From: Ensifer oleiphilus
GTDB lineage: Bacteria > Pseudomonadota > Alphaproteobacteria > Rhizobiales > Rhizobiaceae
Length of the DNA: 64,000 nt
Direction of reading: 5' to 3'
Assembly (NCBI RefSeq): GCF_013371465.1
Contig: NZ_JABWDU010000001.1
Span: 186,001 to 250,000, forward strand
The notes under the pieces are model-generated. The model worked only from the letters and a program-made list of their open reading frames with translations. It did not search any database and was not told where the DNA came from. The position numbers and the translations under genes are program-made. Below, one piece after another: positions 1 to 8,511 of this stretch (position 1 is its first letter; every line of letters begins with the position of its first letter).

Positions 1-717
1 CGGCGTGTAGAGCGAGTAGTGGCGGATATGCAGGATCTCTTCGCGTGAATAGGTGGAGGTGGCCGATGCCCTTCCGGGTGCACGCGTAACCTCCGGCAAG
101 ATCGGGTATCGTATCTGCTCGAAGGCTTCGGCAATCAGCGTCGAGCAGATCGCCCGCGTCGGATCGCCGGAGCCGAACGCCAGCAGGCGTCGTCGCCAGC
201 GCACCGGCACCGGCGGTGCCGGCATGAAATAGCGCAGCATGTCGAGAATGTTCTTCAGGTCGTACTTCATGCCGAGCCGGGAGATCATGAAGCCGACGAG
301 TGCGGACCGGTCGTCGGGCGTCAGCGCCACCGGTCGGCAGATGCGCGTGTTGAAAGACGCATATTTCTTCAAGGGCACGGCGATGCAGCCTTCGCCGATA
401 TTCACTTCGATCAGCTGGGGCCTTTCGATAACCGGCAGGGTTGCCTGGTCGAGCGTCAGCGGCATCTGGTCGCCGGCAAAAAACGCCGCGTGCGACCAGG
501 TCGACTGGGTCAGATACTTGATCGCAGCCGAAACCTTCTGGTTGCCCTCGATCAACAGGACGTCGCCAGGGCGCAGCGTGCGTGCCAGCGTTTCCTGGTC
601 GGATGGCGTGTAGGGTTCGTAGCCAAGCGTCTGCGTCTGCAGCCTGGCGGCCATGCGGGCGCCAAGCCGGTCCAGAAACGTATCCTTGCTTTCGGAAAGC
701 GGGTAGATGGTCCTCAT
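1..717 (-). CDS. YiiX/YebB-like NlpC/P60-superfamily cysteine peptidase, partial
   Basis: The minus frame from an ATG at 717 stays open to the window edge, giving 239 codons with the C-terminus missing. The segment RPGDVLLIEG near residues 49-58, SHAAFF near residue 75 and ICSTLIAEAF near residue 190 match the circularly permuted NlpC/P60 fold of the YiiX/YebB family, in which a His near the front and a later Cys form the active site. Members are thought to be peptidases or amidases acting on peptidoglycan or lipid-linked substrates, but substrates are mostly unknown. No signal peptide is visible, so a cytoplasmic location is likely. It is divergent from mbfA, with a 164-base gap between the two starts. 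The family call is fairly secure and the function is not. Confidence 0.72.
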   Translation of the reverse strand, partial: MRTIYPLSESKDTFLDRLGARMAARLQTQTLGYEPYTPSDQETLARTLRPGDVLLIEGNQKVSAAIKYLTQSTWSHAAFFAGDQMPLTLDQATLPVIERPQLIEVNIGEGCIAVPLKKYASFNTRICRPVALTPDDRSALVGFMISRLGMKYDLKNILDMLRYFMPAPPVPVRWRRRLLAFGSGDPTRAICSTLIAEAFEQIRYPILPEVTRAPGRASATSTYSREEILHIRHYSLYTP

Positions 718-823
718 GGAGGCGATTGCTCCAGCGACGGGAGGGGGATTCGCATGCACGTACATGGTGGCCGAGCCGCGACACTCTGTCGAGTGATTGT
801 CGCGTGATTGCATGGCTTTGGCC

Positions 824-866
824 TTGACGCACATTCTCGGGGTTTCTATTTTAGAATAATTCTAAA
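824..866 (+). promoter_or_regulatory. mbfA promoter with overlapping Irr-type iron control element
   Basis: A sigma-70-like promoter is readable: TTGACG at 824-829, a 17-base spacer, and TATTTT at 847-852. Overlapping the -10 is the palindrome TTTAGAAT-A-ATTCTAAA at 850-866, two perfect 8-base arms around one base. This matches the ICE motif (TTTAGAA-N3-TTCTAAA) bound by Irr in Rhizobiales. Its place over the -10 suggests repression by Irr when iron is low. The binding protein is inferred from the motif and the gene downstream. Confidence 0.78.
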
Positions 867-881
867 GAAGGTTTTTCGTCG

Positions 882-1865
882 ATGTTCTCCCGTCTCTTCT
901 CCCGCTCCAAACGTCCCTTTCTCTCCCTCAACGAACAGGAAATCCTGGCGCTGGCGATTTCCTCCGAGGAAGACGATGGCCGCATCTATCTCGCCTATGC
1001 CGATGCGCTCAGGGAAAAATATCCGCACTCGGCAAAAGTGTTTGAGGAGATGGCCGAGGAAGAGAGCCATCACCGGCAATGGCTGATCGACATGCATATG
1101 CAGCGTTTCGGCAACCGAATCCCGCTCATCCGCCGTGAGCATGTGCGCGACTTCCCCGATCGCAAGCCCGACTGGCTGATCGGCGAAATGCCGATCGAAA
1201 AGGCGCGTGCGGAAGCCGAAACCATGGAGGAGACGGCGCACCGCTTCTACGTCGAAGCGGCAGCGCGCACCCAGGATGCGGCGACACGCAAGCTGCTGGG
1301 AGATCTGGCGATCGCGGAAAAATCGCATGAATCGCTCGCCCGCAGGCTGGGCGAAAAGCACACGCCGAACGATGTGCGCGAAGAGGAGGAGCAGACCGCC
1401 CGCCGACAGTTCATCCTGACTTACGTTCAGCCGGGGCTGGCGGGGCTGATGGATGGCTCGGTCTCGACGCTGGCGCCGATCTTTGCTGCGGCCTTTGCCA
1501 CTCAGGACACCTGGCAGACTTTCCTCGTCGGCCTGTCGGCTTCGGTCGGCGCCGGGATTTCCATGGGCTTCACCGAGGCTGCTCACGACGACGGCAAGCT
1601 GTCGGGCCGCGGTTCGCCGATCAAGCGCGGCCTCGCTTCGGGCATCATGACGGCGCTCGGTGGTCTCGGGCACGCGCTGCCCTATCTCATCCCGCATTTC
1701 TGGACGGCGACCATCACGGCGGCCGTCGTTGTCTTCTTCGAGCTTTGGGCGATCGCCTTCATTCAGAACCGCTACATGGAAACGCCGTTCCTGCGCGCTG
1801 CATTCCAGGTTGTGCTGGGCGGTGGACTGGTGCTGGCCGCGGGCATCCTGATCGGCAATGCCTGA
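882..1865 (+). CDS. mbfA: Membrane-bound ferritin-like iron exporter MbfA
   Basis: The 327-residue product joins an N-terminal ferritin-like four-helix domain (about residues 15-150, rich in Glu and in ExxH pairs such as EEMAEEESHH) to a C-terminal VIT1/CCC1-type membrane domain with about five helices (about residues 165-327, including the family-like segment PGLAGLMDGSVSTLAP). This architecture defines MbfA of Rhizobiales, an inner-membrane iron exporter that protects against iron and peroxide stress; the ferritin-like part is thought to collect Fe(II) for export. The ATG at 882 lies after an AAGAAGG-type ribosome site and immediately downstream of an Irr-type operator, which supports both start and identity. 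A bidirectional terminator follows and separates it from the convergent protease gene. Confidence is high because domain order, length and operator agree. Confidence 0.9.
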   Translation: MFSRLFSRSKRPFLSLNEQEILALAISSEEDDGRIYLAYADALREKYPHSAKVFEEMAEEESHHRQWLIDMHMQRFGNRIPLIRREHVRDFPDRKPDWLIGEMPIEKARAEAETMEETAHRFYVEAAARTQDAATRKLLGDLAIAEKSHESLARRLGEKHTPNDVREEEEQTARRQFILTYVQPGLAGLMDGSVSTLAPIFAAAFATQDTWQTFLVGLSASVGAGISMGFTEAAHDDGKLSGRGSPIKRGLASGIMTALGGLGHALPYLIPHFWTATITAAVVVFFELWAIAFIQNRYMETPFLRAAFQVVLGGGLVLAAGILIGNA

Positions 1866-1886
1866 TCAGGCGCAGGCTGAAACGAA

Positions 1887-1911
1887 GAAGGGCCGGTTCG
1901 ACCGGCCCTTC
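1887..1911. terminator. Bidirectional hairpin terminator
   Basis: GAAGGGCCGGT (1887-1897) and ACCGGCCCTTC (1901-1911) form a perfect 11-base stem with a 3-base loop. It lies between the convergent mbfA and transglutaminase-like genes and could end both transcripts. Confidence 0.8.
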
Positions 1912-1935
1912 TCACGAAACTGTATTGGTACGCTA

Positions 1936-2556
1936 TCAGTTGCCGACCGAGCCGACGACCAGTTCCGCGCCGTTGTCGATGGTGACCCAGCGACCGCTGT
2001 TGAACGAAGCCTGACGCTTGAGATAGCGGTAGGGCGTCTGGGTCCAGAGCTTCACGCCGTTTTCGAGATTGTCGAGCACGAAGTCGCCCTGGGCGGTGCG
2101 CACCGTCAGAACCGCGTGGCCTTCGCCGTCGGGTTTGCGAACGACGGTGATCAGCAGCTCGCCTGCGGAAAAGCCCTTGCGCATCAGGCGCTTGCGCTTT
2201 TCGAGGACAAAGTCCTCGCAATCGCCGGCGTCCTGCGGGTAAGCCCAGACTTCATCCCTGCCGAAGAGCTCCTGATCGGTGACCGGTGTGATCTCCCGGT
2301 TCACCTGGGAGTTGACCTGTCGGATCGTCGCCCAGCCGCGTTCGGTGACGCGCGGTGCCACTGTCGCCTTCGACTTGACGTTGCATTCGCCCTTGTGCTT
2401 CTGGCAGAACTCGTAATGTCCGATAGGCTGCGAAGTAGCCGAGCCGGTCTGCATCCAAGGAGAGGATCCCGCCTGTGCGGGAATTGCCGTGTTCGCTGAG
2501 ATGAAAAGTGCGCAAAACGCCGCGATACTTCCCTTAACTCCAGTCCAAGACGCCAT
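1936..2556 (-). CDS. Transglutaminase-like cysteine proteinase (BTLCP family)
   Basis: The 206-residue protein has an N-terminal signal peptide (hydrophobic segment about residues 10-28, likely cut near AQA). The body carries the three catalytic positions of bacterial transglutaminase-like cysteine proteinases: C113 in GDCEDF, H147 in GHAVL and D162 in LDNLENG. The family (DUF920) is widespread in rhizobia; members are periplasmic or secreted and are often linked to processing of surface adhesins, but the target of this one cannot be told. It is convergent with mbfA and stands alone. Length and all three motif residues are typical, so the family assignment is firm. Confidence 0.88.
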   Translation of the reverse strand: MASWTGVKGSIAAFCALFISANTAIPAQAGSSPWMQTGSATSQPIGHYEFCQKHKGECNVKSKATVAPRVTERGWATIRQVNSQVNREITPVTDQELFGRDEVWAYPQDAGDCEDFVLEKRKRLMRKGFSAGELLITVVRKPDGEGHAVLTVRTAQGDFVLDNLENGVKLWTQTPYRYLKRQASFNSGRWVTIDNGAELVVGSVGN

Positions 2557-2731
2557 TCATGTCCCCTGCGTAACGCGGTATGCCGAACTCTTCATGTTCG
2601 GACGTATTCGCGCAATCCTGAGTTGCGGGCAGCTTGTTCAGGTCTTTCGCCTCACGCTGCTCTAATCGTTAACAAAGAGTTAATAGCGTTGGGGTCGGAG
2701 AGTCAATCTACTGATTCGGGCATTGGACTTT

Positions 2732-2848
2732 ATGGTTAAAGCCGTTGCCGGAATGCAGCGCAAAGCCCTGCGCAGCAGGCGATCTGCGGCGCATCGAGCC
2801 GAAAAACGGGTCGTCGAAGAGATGTCTCGTGCTGTCCTTGCGGCTTAA
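2732..2848 (+). CDS. Possible 38-residue basic small protein
   Basis: An ATG at 2732 opens a 38-codon frame ending TAA at 2846-2848. The peptide is Arg/Lys/Ala-rich (it contains RKALRSRRSAAHRAEKR) and could form a basic helix. It ends tail-to-tail with, and slightly overlaps, the hydrolase gene on the other strand. The ribosome site is weak (a distant GGAC), and no family is recognised. It is listed because it occupies the only sizeable gap between 2557 and 2845; the rest of that gap shows nothing but an AT-rich stretch near 2660-2700. It may be a chance frame. Confidence 0.22.
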   Translation: MVKAVAGMQRKALRSRRSAAHRAEKRVVEEMSRAVLAA

Positions 2849-3654
2849 GCCGAAGGCAGCATGTTGCCGATTGCCTGCTTCATTTTAGCAATGTCTTCCT
2901 CGCGCGAAAGACGATGGTCGCCATCGCGGATCAGCGTCATGACGACATCGTCGGCGGGCAGATGCTCCATCAGTTTCAGCGCGTGGCCGTAGGGCACGTC
3001 GGGGTCGCGCATGCCCTGGAGGATATGGACCGGGCAGCCGGTGGTGATCGTGCCGACGAGCACACGGTTGTCGCGGCCATCCTCGATCAGGGCGCGCGTA
3101 TAGATGTTGGGCTCGGGGCTGTATTCGGACGGTTCCTCGAAATAGCCGCGCTCGTCAAGCGAGCGCTGTTCTGTCTCCGTCAGGTTGGGCTCGATGAGGT
3201 CGGCGGTAAAGTCGGGAGCAGGGGCGATCAGCACCAGCCCGGCGACGCGCTCGCCCATGCCGTGCAGGCGCAGTTCCTGGATCAGCCTGAGCGCGATCCA
3301 GCCGCCCATCGACGAGCCGACCAGGATCAGGCGTTGGCCGGGAGTTGCATGGTCGATAACGGCAAGGCTCTCTTCCAGCCAACGCGAGATCGTTCCATCC
3401 TTGAAGGCGCCGCCGGAGGCGCCATGGCCGGAATAATCGAAGCGGATGCAGTCGGTTGCGCGGTCTCTCGCCAGGTGTTCGACCGCGACGGCCTTCGTGC
3501 CGGTCATGTCGGAGCGGTAGCCGCCGAGCCACACGAGGGCGGGCCTTTCGGAGGGCATTTGCGCGCGCAGAATCCGCATGGCGATGCGTCGACGGGCGGC
3601 ATCCTTGCCAACCTCGATGAAGGTCGTTTCGGTTTCGGCTGTCGTCGTTTGCAT
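2845..3654 (-). CDS. Alpha/beta hydrolase (ABHD10/thioesterase-like)
   Basis: The 269-residue protein has a classic alpha/beta-hydrolase core: the oxyanion-region segment WLGGYRSDM (about 42-50), FDYSGHG (72-78), the nucleophile elbow GSSMG with Ser115, a late Asp in GMRDPDVPY and a C-terminal His in RDGDHRLS. The pattern resembles the ABHD10/palmitoyl-thioesterase-like group of alphaproteobacteria; the substrate is unknown. The ATG at 3654 is chosen because GGAGAG lies seven bases before it. A TTG five codons upstream is possible but would use the ribosome site as coding sequence. No signal peptide is seen, so it is cytoplasmic. It is monocistronic and divergent from infC. Confidence 0.82.
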   Translation of the reverse strand: MQTTTAETETTFIEVGKDAARRRIAMRILRAQMPSERPALVWLGGYRSDMTGTKAVAVEHLARDRATDCIRFDYSGHGASGGAFKDGTISRWLEESLAVIDHATPGQRLILVGSSMGGWIALRLIQELRLHGMGERVAGLVLIAPAPDFTADLIEPNLTETEQRSLDERGYFEEPSEYSPEPNIYTRALIEDGRDNRVLVGTITTGCPVHILQGMRDPDVPYGHALKLMEHLPADDVVMTLIRDGDHRLSREEDIAKMKQAIGNMLPSA

Positions 3655-3753
3655 CGCAATTCTCTCCAAATGCCCGGATTGGCGGCGAATTTCTTTCTAA
3701 AACAGATTCGTCTTGGCTTCGACAGGTGGTGATTTTCCCTGCAAGCCATGCTA

Positions 3754-3781
3754 TTGACTCTCGCGTCGCAATTCACACATT
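3754..3781 (+). promoter_or_regulatory. Possible infC promoter
   Basis: TTGACT at 3754-3759 is followed after 16 bases by CACATT at 3776-3781, a weak -10. It is the best candidate in the 218-base gap before infC. This is inference from sequence alone. Confidence 0.32.
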
Positions 3782-3872
3782 GCCGTCGGCGGCAGATTGA
3801 AGCATTTCGGCCAAGGCCGCGCCGACAATTTATTGAACCGCATTTCGGAAACAGCTCGAGGAGAGTACGACC

Positions 3873-4409
3873 ATTCGCAGACCGTTCAAAACGGACGCCC
3901 CCGTCAAGGAGGGGCCGCGCTCAAACAAGGAAATCCGGGTACCCCGGGTTCAGCTTATCGATGCCGAAGGCCAGAATATCGGTGCCGTCCCGATCGACCA
4001 GGCGCTCCGCATGGCGGAAGAGGCCGGTCTTGATCTGGTAGAGATCGCACCGAACTCCGAACCGCCGGTGTGCAAGATCCTCGATCTCGGCAAGCTGAAA
4101 TACGCCAACCAGAAGAAGGCGGCCGAAGCGCGCAAGAAGCAGAAGATCGTCGAGATCAAAGAGATCAAGATGCGTCCCAACATCGACACGCATGACTATG
4201 AAGTGAAGATGCGGGCGATGAATCGTTTCTTCGAAGAAGGCGACAAGGTCAAGGTGACCCTGAAGTTCCGCGGTCGCGAAATGGCGCACCAGGAACTCGG
4301 CATGAAGCTCCTGCTTCAGGTCAAGGACGACACCCAGACGATTGCCAAGGTCGAAGCCGAGCCGAAGCTCGAAGGCCGCCAGATGATGATGGTCCTCGCT
4401 CCGCGTTGA
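3873..4409 (+). CDS. infC: Translation initiation factor IF-3
   Basis: The frame encodes full-length IF-3: an N-terminal domain with [14 protein letters not shown], a Lys-rich linker ([11 protein letters not shown]) and a C-terminal domain containing [13 protein letters not shown] and [19 protein letters not shown]-3 binds the 30S subunit, prevents premature 70S formation and checks the start codon. The first in-frame ATG (4011) would delete about 46 residues of the N-domain. The conserved start is the ATT at 3873, about nine bases after AGGAGAG at 3858-3864, giving 178 residues, the usual length. A rare ATT/ATC-type start is the known basis of infC autoregulation, because IF-3 discriminates against non-canonical starts. 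A strong terminator follows, so it is transcribed apart from rpmI-rplT. Confidence 0.95.
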   Translation: MRRPFKTDAPVKEGPRSNKEIRVPRVQLIDAEGQNIGAVPIDQALRMAEEAGLDLVEIAPNSEPPVCKILDLGKLKYANQKKAAEARKKQKIVEIKEIKMRPNIDTHDYEVKMRAMNRFFEEGDKVKVTLKFRGREMAHQELGMKLLLQVKDDTQTIAKVEAEPKLEGRQMMMVLAPR

Positions 4410-4452
4410 CCGCCGTTGACGGACGCATCGTCCGTGCACCGTATCAGGTAGG

Positions 4453-4475
4453 AAGCCGCCCTTGGGGCGGCTTTT
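4453..4475 (+). terminator. infC terminator
   Basis: AAGCCGCCC (4453-4461) pairs with GGGCGGCTT (4465-4473) over a 3-base loop and runs into TT, a good intrinsic terminator 43 bases after the infC stop. Confidence 0.85.
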
Positions 4476-4625
4476 TGCGTTTGAGCGCATTCCGATGTCC
4501 CAAACGATCCCCAGTGGCGTCATTCTCTGCGCCTTGCTGACAGAATGCTGACAACCGGCCTCAGCGAGCTGTCAGCGGCGGCATGGCAATCTGACGTCAT
4601 CGAATTCAGGAGAAGGACGAAAATC

Positions 4626-5222
<597 letters not shown>

Positions 5223-5237
5223 TCTGAACAACGAATG

Positions 5238-5268
5238 TCCGGTGCATCCGCCCCCGTAGTGCACCGGA
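5238..5268. terminator. Hairpin after the Asp-rich gene
   Basis: TCCGGTGCA (5238-5246) and TGCACCGGA (5260-5268) form a perfect 9-base stem with a 13-base loop, 16 bases after the stop codon. No T run follows, so it may be an mRNA 3' stabiliser rather than a terminator. Confidence 0.5.
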
Positions 5269-5319
5269 ATGATGGGCTCATTCCGCTTAACGCCCGCCCA
5301 GCGGATTGGCCCAAGGAAC

Positions 5320-5365
5320 GCATGACCCCCTGCGCCGGGACCGACGCAGGGGGTCATGCGCTTTT
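5320..5365 (+). terminator. Strong 15-base-stem terminator
   Basis: GCATGACCCCCTGCG (5320-5334) and CGCAGGGGGTCATGC (5345-5359) form a perfect 15-base stem with a 10-base loop, followed by GCTTTT. It lies in the roughly 330-base gap between the two Asp-rich genes. Apart from the two hairpins and a 9-codon frame at 5534-5563, I see nothing else in the gap. Confidence 0.75.
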
Positions 5366-5553
5366 CCATGTCTGGCTCCACGCGTCTGGCCTCTTGCGCT
5401 CGGCAGCGCAGGGGATCAGTCTGAAGCCAGACGAGCGAGGGGATCTTACAAGCGCATGGGGGGAATGCGCCTCGGGAATAAGGGACGCCGGATGATGTCG
5501 GGAAGGACGCGGCGTTTTTCGCAAGGCTTGAAAATGTGGAACTGGATCAAACC

Positions 5554-6060
5554 ATGCCGATGACGCGACGAAATCTAATTGCGATGGTCTGCTGCTCGTT
5601 GCTGATGTCGCTTGCGCCGCAGGTGGGAGGCATTTCCGCCTTTGCCAAGGACGGTCGCGATGATGACGACAGCAGCGGCAGCGGCAGCAGCGGGTCCAGC
5701 GGCCACGGCGGTGACGATTCCGACGACGACCGCAGCGGTCGCGGCGGCGGCGATGACGACGACCACAGCGGACCTGGCGGCGGCGACGACAAGGACGATG
5801 ATGGCGACGATGACAATTCCGGCAGCGGTCGGCGCAGCGATCAGGAACGGGCGCGCGATGGCGTCGAGAAGGGGCGCATCCTGGCGTTGAAGGAAGTGCT
5901 GCGGCTCGTCGACGAGAACAAATACGGCGCGGTCATCGCTGTGGATCTGAGGAACAATGGCGAAGTCTACCGGCTGCGCACGCGCGACCGGCAGGGCACT
6001 ATCCGAAATCTGCGCATCAATGCGCGCACGGGAAAATTCATGAACATCTTCGGGTTCTGA
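5554..6060 (+). CDS. Exported Asp-rich protein with PepSY-like C-terminal domain
   Basis: Taken from the ATG at 5554 (an ATG at 5560 is an alternative), the product has 168 residues: a signal peptide (about 1-31, ending SAFA), an acidic Gly/Ser/Asp tract (about 33-98), and a C-terminal domain (about 105-168) that reads like the C-terminal half of a PepSY domain, with GAVIAVDLRNNGEVYRLRT and a closing INARTGKFMNIFGF. PepSY domains are often encoded next to PhoPQ-like systems and may modulate periplasmic proteases or sensors. The stop lies 7 bases before a response regulator gene, so it is probably cotranscribed with the two-component system and may feed it a periplasmic signal. The role is inferred; the domain call is moderate. 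Confidence 0.8.
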   Translation: MPMTRRNLIAMVCCSLLMSLAPQVGGISAFAKDGRDDDDSSGSGSSGSSGHGGDDSDDDRSGRGGGDDDDHSGPGGGDDKDDDGDDDNSGSGRRSDQERARDGVEKGRILALKEVLRLVDENKYGAVIAVDLRNNGEVYRLRTRDRQGTIRNLRINARTGKFMNIFGF

Positions 6061-6067
6061 GGACAGA

Positions 6068-6733
6068 ATGCGCATTCTTCTGGCGGAGGACGATCGCAAC
6101 ATCGCCACCCATGTGGTGACGAAGCTGGAGGCCGAAGGTTACGGCGTCGATACGCTGGCCAACGGTCCCGACGTGTGGGAGCAGGGTGAAAACGGTGCCT
6201 ATGCCGCGATCATTCTCGATCTGGGCCTGCCGGGCATGGACGGCCTGTCGATCCTCAAGCGCTGGCGCAAGGCAGGGCTGGAAACGCCGGTGCTGGTGCT
6301 GACGGCGCGCGGCTCCTGGATGGAGCGGGTCGACGGTTTCGACGCAGGGGCCGACGACTATCTGCCGAAGCCGTTTCGGGCCGAAGAGCTGGTGGCGAGA
6401 TTGCGTGCGCTGCTCAGGCGCGCCGGTCCGCGGTTGCAATCCGTGCGTTCCGCCGGGCGCTTCACCCTTGATGAAACGACGCGCCGGGTCACGTTCGACG
6501 GCCAGGTTCTGGAGTTGAGCCCGCTCGAGTACCGCATGATCGCGCTGTTCATGGAGCGCAAGGGCCAGGTTTTGACGCAGCTTGAGCTGGCAAGTCACGT
6601 GCAGGGGCGAGAGGACGACGCGGCCAAGAATGCTGTCGAGGCGATGATTGCGCGGCTGCGCAAGAAGACCGAGAGTTCGGCGATCGAGACCCGGCGCGGC
6701 TTCGGTTACCTGCTGCCGGACGACGGCAGATGA
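6068..6733 (+). CDS. OmpR/PhoP-family response regulator
   Basis: The 221-residue protein has an N-terminal receiver domain with the acidic pocket E7/D8/D9, the phosphoacceptor D51 in LDLGLPGMDG, a conserved Thr in LTARG and Lys in LPKPF near 101, followed by a winged-helix DNA-binding domain (about 125-218, with LSPLEYRMIALFM and RRGFGYLL). It is a DNA-binding regulator phosphorylated by the kinase encoded next; the genes overlap by ATGA (6730-6733), implying translational coupling. It lies 7 bases after the PepSY-like gene. The targets cannot be read; the neighbouring PepSY gene is a reasonable candidate. It resembles the PhoP/QseB group more than rhizobial ChvI or CtrA. Confidence 0.93.
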   Translation: MRILLAEDDRNIATHVVTKLEAEGYGVDTLANGPDVWEQGENGAYAAIILDLGLPGMDGLSILKRWRKAGLETPVLVLTARGSWMERVDGFDAGADDYLPKPFRAEELVARLRALLRRAGPRLQSVRSAGRFTLDETTRRVTFDGQVLELSPLEYRMIALFMERKGQVLTQLELASHVQGREDDAAKNAVEAMIARLRKKTESSAIETRRGFGYLLPDDGR

Positions 6734-8097
6734 TCCGTTCCCTTCGGCTGCGACTGGCGATCGGCGCGCTGATTGCCGTCGGCGTGGTGCTGCTGGTGGT
6801 CTGGTTCTCGCTCTCTCGCCTTTTTACCGATTATGTCGTCGGCCGCTACCGCGCGGAAATGATCACGACCGTCGATACGATTGCCGCCCAGGTGGTCGTC
6901 AGGGACGGCGAACTCGCTCTGCCGCGCGAGCCGGCGGATCCGCGCTTTTCGCTGCCGGCCGGCGGCCGCTACTGGCAGCTCGCGCCGGAAGCGGGCACGC
7001 CGATCCGATCTCGTTCCCTTTGGGATACCGTCATTGATACCAAGACCCCCTCCGCCGGCCATTACGAAGGCTTCGTGGAACTCGAAGGTCCTGACGGTGC
7101 GCCGATGCTTGTTCATAGCCAGACACTGGCTCTCGGCGATGGCCCCAACGCCGAGCGTTTTTCCGTTCAGGCCGGATTTGGTCGCCAGGAGCTCGACGAT
7201 GCGCTCTCGTCATTTCACGGGCGGATGCGGCTTATGCTGCTCGCAACCGCCGCCGTGCTCGCCGGAGCTGCCTTCTTGCAGGGCGCACTCGGTCTTGCAC
7301 CGCTTAGAAGCCTGCGCGAGCGGGCCGCACTCGTGCGCGCCGGCAGCGAAAGGGACTTCGGTTCGGCCGGCCCCAGCGAAGTCGGGCCCGTTGTCAACGA
7401 GATCAACCTGCTTCTGGCCGAGCGCGAGACGGCCGTCGAGCGCGCCCGCGCCCGCGCCAGCGATCTCGCCCATGGACTGAAGACGCCGTTGACCGTGCTT
7501 GCCCAGCTTGCCGAACGCCTGCCCGACAAAGAACGCCGGTTGGCCTTGCAGCAGGTCGATCTCGTGCGCCAGCGTGCCGACAGGCAACTTCAGGCCGCCC
7601 GTATGGGCGTCGAGCGCATGGCAACCACATCGGTCGCCAGCATGGCGGGCAAGCTCGTCAGCGTGTTGCGGCCGGTTACCGCCGAGCGTGGCATCGTCTG
7701 GGAGGTGACGATCGATCCTGCGCTGTCTCTCGATATGGATCCGGCCGATCTGGCGGAGTGCCTTGGCAACCTGCTCGACAATGCCGCCAAATGGGCGCGT
7801 TCGCGCATCCGCGTTTCCGCAGCGCTGACCGAGGATCGATTGCATATCGTTGTCGGCGACGACGGACCAGGCATCGCCGACGGTGATCGCGAAAGGGTGA
7901 TGGAGCGGGGCGGCCGCGTCGTGGATGGCGAGGCGGGGCAGGTGCCCGGCACCGGGCTCGGCCTTGCCATCAGCGCCGATATCGCCGATGCCTATGGCGC
8001 GACGCTGACGCTCGGGCAGTCGCCGCTCGGCGGGCTGGAGGCGGTTCTGACCTTTGAAACGGTGGGCGGGCGCAAGCGTCCGCGCGATCCGGTTTGA
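6730..8097 (+). CDS. Sensor histidine kinase, PhoQ-like
   Basis: The 455-residue inner-membrane kinase has a first membrane helix at about 8-30, a periplasmic sensor region of about 120 residues, a second helix at about 156-178 and a HAMP-like linker. The dimerisation box DLAHGLKTPLTVL carries the phosphorylated H248. The ATPase domain has the N box LGNLLDNAAKWA, the G1 box GDDGPGIAD and the G2 box GTGLGLAIS. It overlaps the regulator gene by 4 bases and should phosphorylate it. The periplasmic domain is of PhoQ-like size; with two acidic exported proteins next door, a cation or envelope signal is plausible but unproven. No strong terminator is seen before the rpmI promoter. Confidence 0.92.
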   Translation: MIRSLRLRLAIGALIAVGVVLLVVWFSLSRLFTDYVVGRYRAEMITTVDTIAAQVVVRDGELALPREPADPRFSLPAGGRYWQLAPEAGTPIRSRSLWDTVIDTKTPSAGHYEGFVELEGPDGAPMLVHSQTLALGDGPNAERFSVQAGFGRQELDDALSSFHGRMRLMLLATAAVLAGAAFLQGALGLAPLRSLRERAALVRAGSERDFGSAGPSEVGPVVNEINLLLAERETAVERARARASDLAHGLKTPLTVLAQLAERLPDKERRLALQQVDLVRQRADRQLQAARMGVERMATTSVASMAGKLVSVLRPVTAERGIVWEVTIDPALSLDMDPADLAECLGNLLDNAAKWARSRIRVSAALTEDRLHIVVGDDGPGIADGDRERVMERGGRVVDGEAGQVPGTGLGLAISADIADAYGATLTLGQSPLGGLEAVLTFETVGGRKRPRDPV

Positions 8098-8137
8098 TGC
8101 GGCCTGTCGCTTCCGCAGCGCTTCTTCGATTCCGCAG

Positions 8138-8166
8138 TTGCGCTTTTGGGGATGTCCGGGTATAAG
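8138..8166 (+). promoter_or_regulatory. Promoter for rpmI-rplT
   Basis: TTGCGC at 8138-8143, a 17-base spacer and TATAAG at 8161-8166 form a good vegetative promoter about 100 bases before rpmI, leaving room for a leader. Confidence 0.6.
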
Positions 8167-8268
8167 CCCCCGTCCGAACGGTCCGGCAGGGCATGCCGTG
8201 GCCGTTCTTAACGCTGGAAATGGACCTCGTCTGTCCGTTTCGAATTCTTAAGAAAATGGAGTAGCAAA

Positions 8269-8472
8269 ATGCCCAAGATGAAGACGAAATCGTCTGCCAA
8301 GAAGCGGTTCAAGATCACCGCTACCGGCAAGGTTCGTGCAGCTGCTGCTGGCAAGCGCCACGGCATGATCAAGCGTTCCAACAAGTTCATCCGCGACGCA
8401 CGTGGAACCATGGTTCTCGCGGAGCCCGATGGCAAGAAGGTCATCAAGAACTACCTGCCCAACGGTCTCTAA
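8269..8472 (+). CDS. rpmI: 50S ribosomal protein bL35
   Basis: The 67-residue product is a standard bL35: [20 protein letters not shown] at the start, a basic body and a C-terminal [10 protein letters not shown]. It is a structural protein of the large ribosomal subunit. AATGGAG before the ATG provides the ribosome site. It is cotranscribed with rplT, 39 bases downstream, as in most bacteria. In some bacteria L20 represses this operon through the leader; no such structure was resolved here. Confidence 0.97.
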   Translation: MPKMKTKSSAKKRFKITATGKVRAAAAGKRHGMIKRSNKFIRDARGTMVLAEPDGKKVIKNYLPNGL

Positions 8473-8511
8473 GACTTTCAGGCATTTTGGACACGTTAAG
8501 GAGATCATGAC

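Noticed and set aside
4011-4409. infC called from the first ATG
   Set aside because: It would remove 46 residues of the conserved IF-3 N-domain; the ATT at 3873 has the ribosome site.
4545-4625. Upstream extension of the Asp-rich gene
   Set aside because: The added 27 codons precede the signal peptide and run through the ribosome site at 4608-4616.
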